This document shows positions 34,956-44,192 of a DNA stretch of 64,000 bases, in pieces. Location of the stretch: positions 62,001 to 126,000 of the forward strand of contig NZ_JBBLZC010000001.1 of assembly GCF_037908215.1 (NCBI RefSeq), read 5' to 3'. The notes under the pieces are model-generated. The model worked only from the letters and a program-made list of their open reading frames with translations, was not told the origin of the DNA and did not search any database. Both the position numbers and the translations under genes were made by a program. How positions within the stretch are numbered: the stretch's first letter is position 1; the number at the start of each line of letters is the position of its first letter. Source of the stretch: Benzoatithermus flavus. Its GTDB lineage: Bacteria; Pseudomonadota; Alphaproteobacteria; Geminicoccales; Geminicoccaceae.

Positions 34956-36578
34956 TCACCCCGCCACCAGCTCGCTCTCGACCGCCTCGATCCGGAGCGC
35001 CGCCGCCATCAGCGCCTGGGTATAGGGATGGCGTGGCCGCTCGAAGATCGCCTCGGTCGGCCCGCGCTCCACCACCTCGCCCGCCCGCATCACGATCACC
35101 TCATGGCTCATGGCGCGGATCACGCGCAGATCGTGGCTGATGAAGAGATAGGCGAGGCCGTGGCGGCGCTGGAGGTCGCGCAAAAGATCGACGATCTGCG
35201 CCTGGACCGACATGTCGAGGGCCGAGGTCGGCTCGTCGAGGACGACGAGGCGCGGGTGCAGCACCATGGCGCGGGCGATCGAGATGCGCTGGCGCTGTCC
35301 CCCCGAGAACTCGTGCGGGTAGCGGTCCTGAATGGCAGGGTCGAGCCCGACCTCCTCGAGGATCGCCGCGACCAGCCGGCGCCTCTCGGCGGCGTTCTTG
35401 CCAATACGGTGCAGCTCGAGACCTTCGGCCACGATCTGGCCGACCGAGAGGCGTGGGGAGAGGCTGCCGTAGGGATCCTGGAACACGACCTGCATCTCGC
35501 GGCGCAAGGGACGGAGTTCCTTCCAGCCCAGGCCCTGGATCGGCCGGCCCTCGAAGCGGATCTCGCCCCGGCTCGGCAGGAGGCGGAGAAGAGCGAGGCC
35601 CAGCGTGGTCTTGCCGGAGCCGCTCTCGCCCACCACACCCACGGTCTGCCCGGCCCGGACGTCGAGCGAGATCCCGTCCACGGCCTTGACCCAGCCGACG
35701 GTGCGCTTCAAGAGGCCGCGCTGGATCGGGAAATGCACCTTCAGATCCCGTGCCGCCATGACCACAGGGGCGGCAGGGTTCGCCGGCTGCGGCTCGCCCT
35801 TGGGCTCGGCCGCGAGCAGATGCCTGGTGTAGGGATGCTGCGGCCGCTCGAAGATCCGCGCCACCGGCCCCTGCTCCACGAGGCGCCCCTCGGTCATCAC
35901 GGCGACCTTGTCGGCGAAGCGGCGGACGATGGTGAGATCATGCGTGATGAGGAGGATCGCCATGCCGAGCCGGGCCTGGAGGTCCTTCAGAAGCTTCAGG
36001 ATCTGTGCCTGGATGGTGACGTCGAGTGCGGTCGTCGGCTCGTCGGCGATCAGGATGTCGGGCTCGTTGGCGAGTGCCATTGCGATCATCACCCGCTGGC
36101 GCTGCCCGCCCGAGAGCTGGTGCGGATAGGCGCCGAGCCGGCTCTCCGGATCCGGAATCTGGACGAGGCGCAGGAGCTCCAGGGCGCGGGCGCGCGCTTC
36201 CGCCCGGCCCATGCCGCGATGGACGAGCAGCACCTCGCCGATCTGCCGTTCGACGGTATGGAGCGGGTTCAAGGAGGTCATCGGCTCCTGGAAGATCATG
36301 CCGATGCGCCGGCCGCGGATGGCGCGAAGCTCCCGGTCGTCCCGGCCCATCAGCTCCCGGCCATCGAAGCGGATGCTGCCCCTGGGATGCCAGGCCTTGG
36401 GATAGGGCAGGAGCTGGAGGATCGAGAGCGCGGTCACCGACTTGCCGGAGCCGCTCTCGCCGACGATGGCGAGCGTCTCGCCACGCTCCAGCGTGAAGGA
36501 GGCGCCGCGCACGGCCTCGACCACACCACCCTCGGCCGCGAAGCTCACCCACAGATCCTCGACCTCGAGCAGTGCCAT
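34956..36578 (-). CDS. yejF: Peptide ABC transporter ATPase with two nucleotide-binding domains (YejF-like)
   Basis: The 540-residue ATPase is a fusion of two oligopeptide-type domains. The first has GESGSGKSVTAL and LSGGQRQRVMIAMAL, the second GESGSGKTTLGLAL and FSGGQRQRISIARAM, each with Walker B (ILIADEP and LVVLDEP). The oligopeptide C-terminal tail pattern with YTRHLLAAEP follows domain 1. It drives uptake of peptides or peptide-like compounds such as microcin C in Escherichia coli. It is the last of four minus-strand genes in the order yejA, yejB, yejE, yejF. Confidence 0.93.
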   Translation of the reverse strand: MALLEVEDLWVSFAAEGGVVEAVRGASFTLERGETLAIVGESGSGKSVTALSILQLLPYPKAWHPRGSIRFDGRELMGRDDRELRAIRGRRIGMIFQEPMTSLNPLHTVERQIGEVLLVHRGMGRAEARARALELLRLVQIPDPESRLGAYPHQLSGGQRQRVMIAMALANEPDILIADEPTTALDVTIQAQILKLLKDLQARLGMAILLITHDLTIVRRFADKVAVMTEGRLVEQGPVARIFERPQHPYTRHLLAAEPKGEPQPANPAAPVVMAARDLKVHFPIQRGLLKRTVGWVKAVDGISLDVRAGQTVGVVGESGSGKTTLGLALLRLLPSRGEIRFEGRPIQGLGWKELRPLRREMQVVFQDPYGSLSPRLSVGQIVAEGLELHRIGKNAAERRRLVAAILEEVGLDPAIQDRYPHEFSGGQRQRISIARAMVLHPRLVVLDEPTSALDMSVQAQIVDLLRDLQRRHGLAYLFISHDLRVIRAMSHEVIVMRAGEVVERGPTEAIFERPRHPYTQALMAAALRIEAVESELVAG

Positions 36579-36592
36579 GCTTCTTTCCCGTC

Positions 36593-37669
36593 TCAGCGGA
36601 AGGTCTTGCGGGGGTCGAACGCGTCGCGCACGGCCTCGCCGGCGAAGACGAGGAGCGAGAGCATGAGCCCGATCACGACGAAGCTCGTGATGCCGAGCCA
36701 GGGAGCCTGGAGGTTGTTCTTGCCTTGCGATGCGAGCTCGCCCAGCGAAGGCGAGCCCGGCGGCAGGCCGAAGCCCAGGAAATCGAGCGAGGTCAGGGTC
36801 ACGATCGAGCCGTTCAGGATGAACGGCATGAAGGTCAAGGTCGAGACCATGGCGTTGGGCAGGATGTGCCGGAACATGATGGTGCCGTTGCCGGCACCCA
36901 AGGCTCGCGCCGCACGGACGAAGTCGAAGTTGCGCGCGCGTAAGAACTCGGCCCGGACCACATCCACGAGACTCATCCAGGAGGTGAGCAGCATCAGGAT
37001 CAAAAGCGTCCAGAAGCCCGGCACGATGAAGCTCGAGAGGATGATCAAAAGATACATGACCGGCAGGTTGCTCCAGATCTCGATGAAGCGCTGCATCCCC
37101 AGATCGACCCAGCCGCCGAAATAGCCCTGCACCGCCCCGGCGGCCACGCCGATCACCGAGCTTATGGCCGTGAGCAGGAGGCCGAACAGCACCGAGATGC
37201 GAAAGCCGTAGATCACCCGCGCCAGCACGTCGCGCGCCTGATCGTCGGTGCCGAGCCAGTTCTGCCGGGTGGGCGGCGACGGTGCCGGCCCCGGCAGGTT
37301 GCGCACCACCGTGTCGTAGCGGTAGGGGATGGGCGGCCAGACGATCCAGCCCTTCTCCTCGATCATGTCCTGCACGGCAGGGTCGCTGTAATCGGCTTCG
37401 GTCTCGAAGAAACCGCCGAAGGTGGTCTCGGGATAGGCTTTGAGAACGGGGAAGTAATAATGGCCGTCGTAGCGGACGACGAGCGGCCGGTCGTTCGCGA
37501 TCACTTCCGCGAACAGCGAGATCCCGAACAGGATCAGGAACAGGACGAACGAGACGTAGCCGCGGCGGTTGGCCTTGAAGTTGGCGAGGCGCCGGGCTCC
37601 CAGAGGCGAGAGCGGAAAGCCGAACAAGCGCTGCTGCGGACGGGGAGCAGCCAAAGCAGGCGCATCCAT
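36593..37669 (-). CDS. yejE: Peptide ABC transporter permease (YejE-like)
   Basis: This inner-membrane permease has 358 residues from MDAPALAAP. The start at 37669 avoids the 47-bp overlap that the upstream start at 37720 would make with yejB, and matches the family's short N-terminus. It has the YejE-type large periplasmic loop between helix 1 (GYVSFVLFLILFGISLF) and helix 2, with YKAYPETTFGGFFETEADYSDP-like content seen as ETTFGGFFETEADY. The coupling loop is RAARALGAGNGTIMFRHILPNA. Confidence 0.92.
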   Translation of the reverse strand: MDAPALAAPRPQQRLFGFPLSPLGARRLANFKANRRGYVSFVLFLILFGISLFAEVIANDRPLVVRYDGHYYFPVLKAYPETTFGGFFETEADYSDPAVQDMIEEKGWIVWPPIPYRYDTVVRNLPGPAPSPPTRQNWLGTDDQARDVLARVIYGFRISVLFGLLLTAISSVIGVAAGAVQGYFGGWVDLGMQRFIEIWSNLPVMYLLIILSSFIVPGFWTLLILMLLTSWMSLVDVVRAEFLRARNFDFVRAARALGAGNGTIMFRHILPNAMVSTLTFMPFILNGSIVTLTSLDFLGFGLPPGSPSLGELASQGKNNLQAPWLGITSFVVIGLMLSLLVFAGEAVRDAFDPRKTFR

Positions 37670-37673
37670 GGGC

Positions 37674-38783
37674 TCAGGCCGCCCTGGCTGCAAAGTCGAT
37701 CCTGGGATCGACCAAGACATAGGTGAGATCGGAGACGATCTTCATGACCAGCCCGAACAGGACGAAGATGTAGAGCGTGCCGAACATCAGGGGATAGTCG
37801 CGATTGAGCGCCGCCTCGTAGCCGAGGAGTCCGATGCCATCGAGCGAGAAGATGATCTCGACCAGGAGCGAGCCCGTGAAGAAGGCGCTGATGAAGGCAG
37901 CGGGAAAGCCCGCGATCACGATCAGCATGGCGTTCCTGAACACGTGCCGGTAGAGCACCTCGCGCTCGCCCAGGCCCTTCGCGCGTGCCGTCAGCACGTA
38001 CTGCTTGTTGATCTCCTCGAGGAAGCTGTTCTTGGTCAGCATGGTGAGCGTCGCGAACGAGCCCACGAGCATCGCCGTCACCGGCAGCACCATGTGCCAG
38101 AGATAGTCCAGGATCTTCGCGTACCAGGGCAAGGACCAGAAATCGTCCGAAACCAGCCCGCGCAAGGGGAAGATCTGGAAATAGCTGCCGCCCGCGAACA
38201 GCACGATCAAAAGGATCGCGAACAGGAAGGACGGGATAGCGTAGCCGACGATGACGACGCCGCTCGTCCAGACGTCGAACGGCGTCCCATCGCGCACGGC
38301 CTTCCTGATCCCGAGCGGGATCGAGACGAGATAGGTAAGGAGCGTGGTCCAAAGCCCGAGAGAGATCGAGACCGGCATCTTCTCGACGATGAGGCCGATC
38401 ACGGACTTGCTGCGGAAATAGCTCTCGCCGAAATCGAAGCGAAGATAGTTCCCCATCATCATGAGAAAGCGCTGCCAGGCCGGCTTGTCGAAGCCGTAGA
38501 GCCGCTCGAGCTCCTTGATGAAGGCGGGATCGAGCCCCTGGGCGCCGCGATAGCGTCCCTGCACGCCCGACTGGTCGGCCGCGCGGGCGGGGCCTCCCGC
38601 CGTCTCACCGCCACCGCCGCCGGTGATGCGGGCCGTAGCCCCCACCCCCCGCCCGGTGAGCTCGGCGATCATCCGCTGGACCGGGCCGCCCGGCACGGCC
38701 TGGATGATGGCGAAGTTGATCACCATGATGCCGAAGAGCGTGGGCACCACGAGCAGCAGGCGGCGGAGAATGTAGGCGAGCAC
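37674..38783 (-). CDS. yejB: Peptide ABC transporter permease (YejB-like)
   Basis: This 369-residue permease starts MLAYILRRLLLVVPTLFGIM, the typical DppB-like first helix. The long loop after it, rich in Gly, Ala and Arg, ends in KELERLYGFDKPAWQRFL, a YejB pattern. The coupling loop is LTARAKGLGEREVLYRHVFRNA. It overlaps none of its neighbours and lies 10 bp after yejA. Confidence 0.92.
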   Translation of the reverse strand: MLAYILRRLLLVVPTLFGIMVINFAIIQAVPGGPVQRMIAELTGRGVGATARITGGGGGETAGGPARAADQSGVQGRYRGAQGLDPAFIKELERLYGFDKPAWQRFLMMMGNYLRFDFGESYFRSKSVIGLIVEKMPVSISLGLWTTLLTYLVSIPLGIRKAVRDGTPFDVWTSGVVIVGYAIPSFLFAILLIVLFAGGSYFQIFPLRGLVSDDFWSLPWYAKILDYLWHMVLPVTAMLVGSFATLTMLTKNSFLEEINKQYVLTARAKGLGEREVLYRHVFRNAMLIVIAGFPAAFISAFFTGSLLVEIIFSLDGIGLLGYEAALNRDYPLMFGTLYIFVLFGLVMKIVSDLTYVLVDPRIDFAARAA

Positions 38784-38793
38784 CGGACGCGGC

Positions 38794-40650
38794 TCAGTTC
38801 GGGTTGGCCTGGATGCCCTTCTTCTCCGCCTCGACCTGGGCCGCTTCGGTCTGGTTGACCCACCAGGCGAAGAGATCGATGCCGTAGCGCGGCATGGTCG
38901 CGGGGTGCGCGATCTTCTTCCAGTAGGCGACCCGCGTCACCCGGTTGTGCCATTGCGGGATCACGTAGTGGTTCCAGAGCAGCACCCGGTCGAGTGCTCT
39001 GCAGGCGGCTACGAGCTCTTCGCGCGTGCCGGCCGAGACGATCTTCTGGATCAAGGCGTCGACCACCGGGTCCTTGATGCCGATCAGGTTGCGGCTGCCG
39101 GGCTGGTCGGCGGCCTCGCTGCCCCAGAAGTCACGCTGCTCGTTGCCGGGCGAGAGGCTCTGCCCGAAGGTCGCGATCACCATGTCGTAGTCGAAGTTCT
39201 GGAGCCGGTTCTCGTACTGGGCATCGTCCACGGTGCGCAGCGAGACCCCGATGCCGAGCCGCTCCAGGTTCTTCGCGAACGGCCCCACGATGCGCTCGAA
39301 CAGTCCGCCCTGATCGAGCAGGATCTCGAACGCGAGCGGTTCACCGGTCTTGGTGTCGGTGAGCTTGCCGTTCCTCACCTCGTAGCCGGCCTCCTTCAGG
39401 AGCCGCACGGCCTCGCGGAGATTGTCGCGATTGTTGCCGGAGCCGTCGGTCACGGGCGGCTCGTATTCCTTCTCGAACACCTCCCTGGGCAGCCGGTCGC
39501 GATAGGGCTCGAGAAGCTTCAGCTCGTCCGGTCCGGGAAGTCCTTGCGCGGCGAGCTCGGAGTTGGCGAAGTAGCTCTTGGTGCGCGTATACTGGCCGTA
39601 GAACAGGGTCTTGTTGGTCCACTCGAAGTCGAAGGCATAGCCCAAGGCCTCGCGCACGCGCGGGTCCTTGAACTTGTCGCGGCGGATGTTGAAGACGAAG
39701 GCCTGCATGCCGGTGCCGCCTTCGGTCGGGATCTCCTCCTTGACGATCAGCCCTTTCTGGAGGGCCGGGCTGTCGTAGCCCGTGGCCCAGAAACGCGAGC
39801 TGCTCTCGAGCCGAAGATCGAACTGGCCGGCCTTGAAGGCTTCGAGCGCCACGTTCGGATCGCGGTAGTAATCGTAGCGGATGATGTCGACATTGTTGCG
39901 GCCGCGATTGACCGGGATGTCCGCTCCCCAATAGTCCTTCACCCGCTCGTAGACGATCGAGCGGCCGGCATCCACACTCTTGATCTTGTAGGGGCCACTG
40001 CCGAGCGGCGGCTCGAGCGTGGTCTGGTCGAACGCCCGGCCTTCCCAGTAGTGCTTGGGCAGGATCGGCATCTGGCCCACGATCAGCGGCAGCTCGCGGT
40101 TGGGCGTGCCGTCGAAGACGAACTTCACCCGCCGCCCACCGTCCTGTATCACCTTGGCGACGTTGGCGTAGTAGGCACGGTAGAATGGCAGGCCCTTCGC
40201 CTTCAAGGTCTCGAAGCTGAAGATCACGTCCTCGACCGTCACCGGCCTGCCGTCGTGCCAGCGCGCCTCGGGCCGGAGCTCGTAAGCGACGTAGGAGCGA
40301 TCGTCCGGGACCTCGATCTTGGCGGCAAGGAGGCCGTACTCGGTGAAGGGTTCGTCGAGGGCGGTCGTGGTCAGCGTTTCGTAGAGAAGGCCGATCCCGG
40401 CGGCCGCGGCCCCTTTCACGATGAAGGGGTTGAGGTTGTCGAAGGTGCCGATCGCCGCCATGGCGAGGGTGCCGCCCTTGGGGGCATCGGGGTTGACGTA
40501 GTCGAAATGGGAGAAGCCCGGGCCGTATTTCGGCTCACCGTGCATGGCGATTCCTTCTGCCGACGCCGCCCCGGCCCTGGTCGGGCCGATGCCGGCGAGC
40601 AGAAAGAGCGCCAGGAAAGCCGCCGCGATCCGCCGCCCGATCATCCGCAT
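38794..40650 (-). CDS. yejA: Peptide ABC transporter solute-binding protein (YejA-like)
   Basis: The 618-residue product is a family 5 peptide-binding protein. Starting at 40650 gives a signal peptide (AAAFLALFLLAGIGPTRAGA) and places AAGGAGG-like GGAGG 9 bases upstream. The mature part starts GIAMHGEPKYGPGFSHFDYVNPDAPKGG in pieces typical of YejA, with LAMAAIGTFDNLNPF, and contains PLGSGPYKI and FDYDMVIATFGQS. A long open extension before the start is AT-richer and unlike the family. It is the first gene of the four-gene transporter operon. Confidence 0.92.
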   Translation of the reverse strand: MRMIGRRIAAAFLALFLLAGIGPTRAGAASAEGIAMHGEPKYGPGFSHFDYVNPDAPKGGTLAMAAIGTFDNLNPFIVKGAAAAGIGLLYETLTTTALDEPFTEYGLLAAKIEVPDDRSYVAYELRPEARWHDGRPVTVEDVIFSFETLKAKGLPFYRAYYANVAKVIQDGGRRVKFVFDGTPNRELPLIVGQMPILPKHYWEGRAFDQTTLEPPLGSGPYKIKSVDAGRSIVYERVKDYWGADIPVNRGRNNVDIIRYDYYRDPNVALEAFKAGQFDLRLESSSRFWATGYDSPALQKGLIVKEEIPTEGGTGMQAFVFNIRRDKFKDPRVREALGYAFDFEWTNKTLFYGQYTRTKSYFANSELAAQGLPGPDELKLLEPYRDRLPREVFEKEYEPPVTDGSGNNRDNLREAVRLLKEAGYEVRNGKLTDTKTGEPLAFEILLDQGGLFERIVGPFAKNLERLGIGVSLRTVDDAQYENRLQNFDYDMVIATFGQSLSPGNEQRDFWGSEAADQPGSRNLIGIKDPVVDALIQKIVSAGTREELVAACRALDRVLLWNHYVIPQWHNRVTRVAYWKKIAHPATMPRYGIDLFAWWVNQTEAAQVEAEKKGIQANPN

Positions 40651-40960
40651 CCGAGCTCGCCTCCTTCTCAGGCAAACGTCCTTGCGGGGGACTCTAATCG
40701 TCGCCGTGCGGCTTGGATAGCGCCTGGAGCCGCCGCCGTGCCCGGCACGCCGTCCTGCGATGGGTGTCATGCGACGAAAGCCGGACGATATCCCGCTCCG
40801 GTGCGTCATCCCAACGCGTAAATGCTTGAAATAGAATGAAATATGAAGCTTTAAGCTGAAAAAGCGATACTTGAACGGATAGAAAAGGAACCTTTTGCCT
40901 TCTTGGCAGTTGAATGGATAATCCGATGCAAAGGTCGGACGCGGGACGAAGGAAACGCAG
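40651..40960. promoter_or_regulatory. Divergent promoter region for yejA and an RTX gene
   Basis: The gap is AT-richer from about 40815 to 40930 than anything nearby. Toward the RTX gene a possible promoter is TTGCCT (40895-40900), 16-bp spacer, GATAAT (40917-40922), 38 bp before GTG 40961. An inverted repeat AAAAGG-AA-CCTTTT at 40883-40896 overlaps the -35 box and may be an operator. For yejA I see no clear promoter. Confidence 0.4.
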
Positions 40961-41869
40961 GTGACAACGAAGACGATCCGCCTCAAAGGCGGCGACGATT
41001 TCTTCTGCGGGAATGCCGGGGACGACGTCATCTATGGCATGGGTGGCTCCGACAGGATCCATGGTGGAGCGGGCGACGACCGGCTGTTCTCCAACGACGA
41101 GAACAGCTTCACGCAATGGCTCGACGGCACGCTCACCGACAGGGAGAGCTGGATCGACGGCGGTGCCGGCAACGACGAGATCGAATCGGATGCACTCCAC
41201 CGCTCGACGGCCTACGGCGGCAGTGGCGACGACAGTATCGTCTCGCGCTCGCATCACGACGCCTTCGCCTGGGGCGGCGCCGGCAGCGACATCATCGGCG
41301 TCACCGGCGGCGACGGTGTGGCCAAGGCCTATGGCGACGACGGTAACGACAACGTGACGGTCTGGGCACCGCAAGGTCGTGCCGAAGGCTACGGCGGCAA
41401 CGGCGACGACACCCTGTCCGTGGACCGCTCGCTCTCCGGCCTGCTCTCGGGCGGCGCCGGCAACGACTTGCTGGTCGTGAGCGACGCCACGGCCACGCAG
41501 GTGACCGAGCTCGACGGCGGCACCGGCAGGGATCTTCTCCAGGGCAACACCGGCACGATCGAGCGCTTCGTCTTCCGGGCCGAGGACACAGGCATCGGCA
41601 AGAACGCGGACCAGATCCTGTTCTTCGGCGAGGAGGACACGATCGACCTCTCGCGGATCGACGCCAACGGCGCGGCACCCGGCGATGCCGGCTTCCGGTT
41701 CGTGGGTCGGGACGAAAATCCGGCCACGGGCGAGGTCGGCTGGCACAGGTCGACGATCGGCCGCGAGGCCGTCATCGTCGTCACCTTCGACGACGGCAGC
41801 GGCAACCACGAGATCGTGCTGCGCTTCGCCGAGGACACGAAGCCCGCGGCGAGCGACTTCCTGCTCTGA
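40961..41869 (+). CDS. RTX calcium-binding protein with serralysin-like C-terminus
   Basis: The 302-residue product starts at GTG 40961. Residues 8 to about 170 hold nonapeptide repeats GGxGxDxuX such as GNAGDDVIYG, GGAGDDRLF and GGAGNDLLVV, which fold into a calcium-bound beta-roll. From about residue 200 the sequence follows the C-terminal part of serralysin-type proteins: DTIDLSRIDAN, then FRFVG, and the very end ASDFLL, the kind of tail recognised by type I secretion. No enzymatic domain is present. It probably leaves the cell without a signal peptide. No type I secretion genes are in the window. Confidence 0.85.
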   Translation: MTTKTIRLKGGDDFFCGNAGDDVIYGMGGSDRIHGGAGDDRLFSNDENSFTQWLDGTLTDRESWIDGGAGNDEIESDALHRSTAYGGSGDDSIVSRSHHDAFAWGGAGSDIIGVTGGDGVAKAYGDDGNDNVTVWAPQGRAEGYGGNGDDTLSVDRSLSGLLSGGAGNDLLVVSDATATQVTELDGGTGRDLLQGNTGTIERFVFRAEDTGIGKNADQILFFGEEDTIDLSRIDANGAAPGDAGFRFVGRDENPATGEVGWHRSTIGREAVIVVTFDDGSGNHEIVLRFAEDTKPAASDFLL

Positions 41870-41876
41870 GCCGGGC

Positions 41877-42671
41877 TCAGAACGCTCCGTCGTCGCTCAG
41901 AAGGGTGGTGGCGGCGGCGTGGGTACGGGCATCGCCGGCGGCGAGCACCTGGCCCGAGGAACCGAGGTGGAGCGGCTGTCCCTGCCAGTCGGTGATCCGC
42001 CCGCCGGCCCCTTCGACCACGGGGGCGAGCGCCATGAAGTCGTAAGGGGCGAGGCCCGCCTCGATCACGAGGTCGGCGAAGCCGGCGGCGAGGAGGCCGT
42101 AGGCATAGCAGTCGCCGCCGAACATCGGCAGGCGCACGCGCGCCTCGACACGGGTATAGGCCGCACGCTCGGCCCCCGGCTCGAACAGGAGCGGGCTGGT
42201 CGTGAACAGAACCGCATCCTCGAGCCGCGGGCAGGGGCGGGTGCGGATCGGCCGGCCGTTCCAGGCCGAAGCGGCGCCGAGGCTGCCGATCCAGCGCTCG
42301 CGCAGAATGGTCTGGTCGATCAGGCCCACGACCGGACGGCCCTGGTGCGCCAGCGCGATCAGCGTGCCGAACAGTGGCCGGCCGGTGATGAACGATTTCG
42401 TGCCGTCGATCGGATCCAGCACCCAGACGAACTCGGCATCGAGCGCTTCGGAGCCGTGCTCCTCGCCCAGGATGCCGTGATCGGGATAGGCGGCCAGAAT
42501 CAGCTCGCGCATCGCCGCCTCGGCCTCGCGGTCGGCAATCGTGACCGGGCTCGCGTCGGCCTTGGTCTCGACCGATACCGGCGTGCGGAAATAGCGCCGC
42601 TGGATCTCGCCGGCGCGATCGGCCAGCCGATGCGCCAGCGCCTCGAACTCGCGATAGGAGACGCCACTCAT
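41877..42671 (-). CDS. hisN: Inositol monophosphatase-family phosphatase, HisN-like
   Basis: This Mg-dependent phosphatase has 264 residues from MSGVSYREFE. The metal-site motifs are GEEHG near residue 70, DPIDGTKSFITG near residue 88 and PYDFMALAPVVEGAGG near residue 215. The ITGRP and PYDFMALAP patterns are those of the histidinol-phosphate phosphatase branch (HisN) used by alphaproteobacteria in histidine synthesis. A general sugar or nucleotide phosphatase of the same fold is the alternative. It is convergent with the RTX gene, with 7 bp between. Confidence 0.88.
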   Translation of the reverse strand: MSGVSYREFEALAHRLADRAGEIQRRYFRTPVSVETKADASPVTIADREAEAAMRELILAAYPDHGILGEEHGSEALDAEFVWVLDPIDGTKSFITGRPLFGTLIALAHQGRPVVGLIDQTILRERWIGSLGAASAWNGRPIRTRPCPRLEDAVLFTTSPLLFEPGAERAAYTRVEARVRLPMFGGDCYAYGLLAAGFADLVIEAGLAPYDFMALAPVVEGAGGRITDWQGQPLHLGSSGQVLAAGDARTHAAATTLLSDDGAF

Positions 42672-42714
42672 CGGCCCAGCCCCCAAGTGAGGATCGGCGA
42701 AAGCGTGCGCGCGC

Positions 42715-43269
42715 TCAGCTACCGGGCAGCGGCTCCGGGTTGTCGGCCAGCGTGCGCAGATAAGCGATCACATCCGCCCGGTCGCTATCCTTGGGAATGC
42801 CGGCGAAGCTCATCTTGGTGCCGGGTGCATAGGCCTTGGGATTGGTCAGGAAGGCGTTGAGGTGGTCGTAGTCCCACTTCTGGTCCTTCTTGCCCGACAG
42901 CGCCTCGGAGTAGCTGAAGCCCTCGTGCGAAGCGATCGGCCGGCCGACCACACCATAGAGGTTCGGGCCCACCTTGTTCGGGCCGCCCTTCTCGAAGCTG
43001 TGGCAGGCAGCGCACTTCTTGGCGTAGGCCTCGCCCTTCTCGACGCTGGCGGAGGCCAGAAGCTCGCCGATCGGTTTGGATTCGGCCGCCGCCTGCTCGC
43101 CACCGCCCTCCTTGGCGCCCTCGGCAGCGGCGACCTCCACCTTGTAGACCGGCTCCTCGAGCTCGTGCGGATGGTAGAGGATGCCCGAGAGCACCCCGCT
43201 GCCGACGCCGATGATGCCGGCCGTCAGGATGGCCGCAAAAATCTTGTTGCCTTCGAGAGAGCCAGCCAT
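42715..43269 (-). CDS. Membrane-anchored cytochrome c (CycM/c552-like)
   Basis: The 184-residue product has one N-terminal membrane helix (IFAAILTAGIIGVGSGVLSG) without a cleavage site, a linker rich in Ala, Glu and Gly, and a class I cytochrome c domain. The heme site CAACH is at residues 86-90 and the distal methionine is in GTKMSFAG near residue 152. It passes electrons between the bc1 complex and oxidase at the periplasmic face. Its position divergent to kdsB and pheA is a common alphaproteobacterial arrangement. The gap to kdsB is 143 bp. Confidence 0.94.
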   Translation of the reverse strand: MAGSLEGNKIFAAILTAGIIGVGSGVLSGILYHPHELEEPVYKVEVAAAEGAKEGGGEQAAAESKPIGELLASASVEKGEAYAKKCAACHSFEKGGPNKVGPNLYGVVGRPIASHEGFSYSEALSGKKDQKWDYDHLNAFLTNPKAYAPGTKMSFAGIPKDSDRADVIAYLRTLADNPEPLPGS

Positions 43270-43412
43270 GGGGCGTGAGATCCTTGTCGGTTGCCACCCT
43301 TAACGCCCGCGGAGCCGCTCTTGCGCTCCGCGCGCTCGGTCGGTAGACCACGGCGCACGCCTGCGTCAAGGCGGCTGACGTTCGTTCCCGCCCTTACCGT
43401 GCGAGGCCCTGC

Positions 43413-44192
43413 ATGGTTCCCCCGATCACGGGCGAAGGCCCGGACAAATCGTCGCGCACGATCGTCCTGATCCCGGCACGCTTGGCCTCGACCCGTCTGC
43501 CCCAGAAGCCGCTCCTGCCGATCGCGGGCGAGCCCATGATCATTCATGTCTGGCGTCGTGCCATGGCGGCCAGGGTTGGCCCGGTCGTGGTCGCCTGCGC
43601 CGAGCCCGCCATCGCCGATGCGGTGCGCGCTGCCGGCGGCGAGGCCGTGCTCACCGACCCCGCCCTGCCCTCGGGCACGGACCGGATCTTCGCGGCCCTC
43701 GCGGCGCTCGACCCCGAGCGCCGTTTCGAGCGCGTCGTCAATCTCCAGGGCGATCTGCCCACGCTCGAGCCTGCTGCGCTGCGCCACGCGCTCGAGCCTC
43801 TGGACGTGCTCGGCACCGACATGGCCACGCTCGCCAGCCCGACCGAGGACCCGCACGAGATCGCGGACCCCAACGTCGTGAAGGCGGTGATCGCCTTCGA
43901 CGCCGCCCGGCCGCTCCTCGGCCGCGCCCTCTACTTCACCCGCGCCAGCGCGCCCACCGGACCGGGGCCGATCTGGCATCACATCGGCATCTACGCCTTC
44001 CGGCGCGACGTTCTCGAGCGCTTCGCCGCCCTGCCGCCGAGTCCGCTCGAGCAGCGCGAGCGCCTCGAGCAGCTCCGCGCGCTCGAGAACGGGATCAGCA
44101 TCGGCGTGCGCATCGTCGACGTCGTGCCGTTCGGGGTCGACATCCCGGCCGACCTCGAGAAGGCACGCCGTATCCTGGAGAACCGGGCATGA
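43413..44192 (+). CDS. kdsB: 3-deoxy-manno-octulosonate cytidylyltransferase
   Basis: KdsB activates KDO with CTP for lipopolysaccharide inner-core synthesis. The 259-residue product has the nucleotide-binding start IPARLASTRLPQKPLLPIAG, NLQGDLPTLEP in the middle and the family's HHIGIYAFRRDVLERFA near the C-terminus. Its presence shows a Gram-negative outer membrane with KDO. The stop overlaps pheA by 4 bp, so the two are translated together. Confidence 0.95.
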   Translation: MVPPITGEGPDKSSRTIVLIPARLASTRLPQKPLLPIAGEPMIIHVWRRAMAARVGPVVVACAEPAIADAVRAAGGEAVLTDPALPSGTDRIFAALAALDPERRFERVVNLQGDLPTLEPAALRHALEPLDVLGTDMATLASPTEDPHEIADPNVVKAVIAFDAARPLLGRALYFTRASAPTGPGPIWHHIGIYAFRRDVLERFAALPPSPLEQRERLEQLRALENGISIGVRIVDVVPFGVDIPADLEKARRILENRA

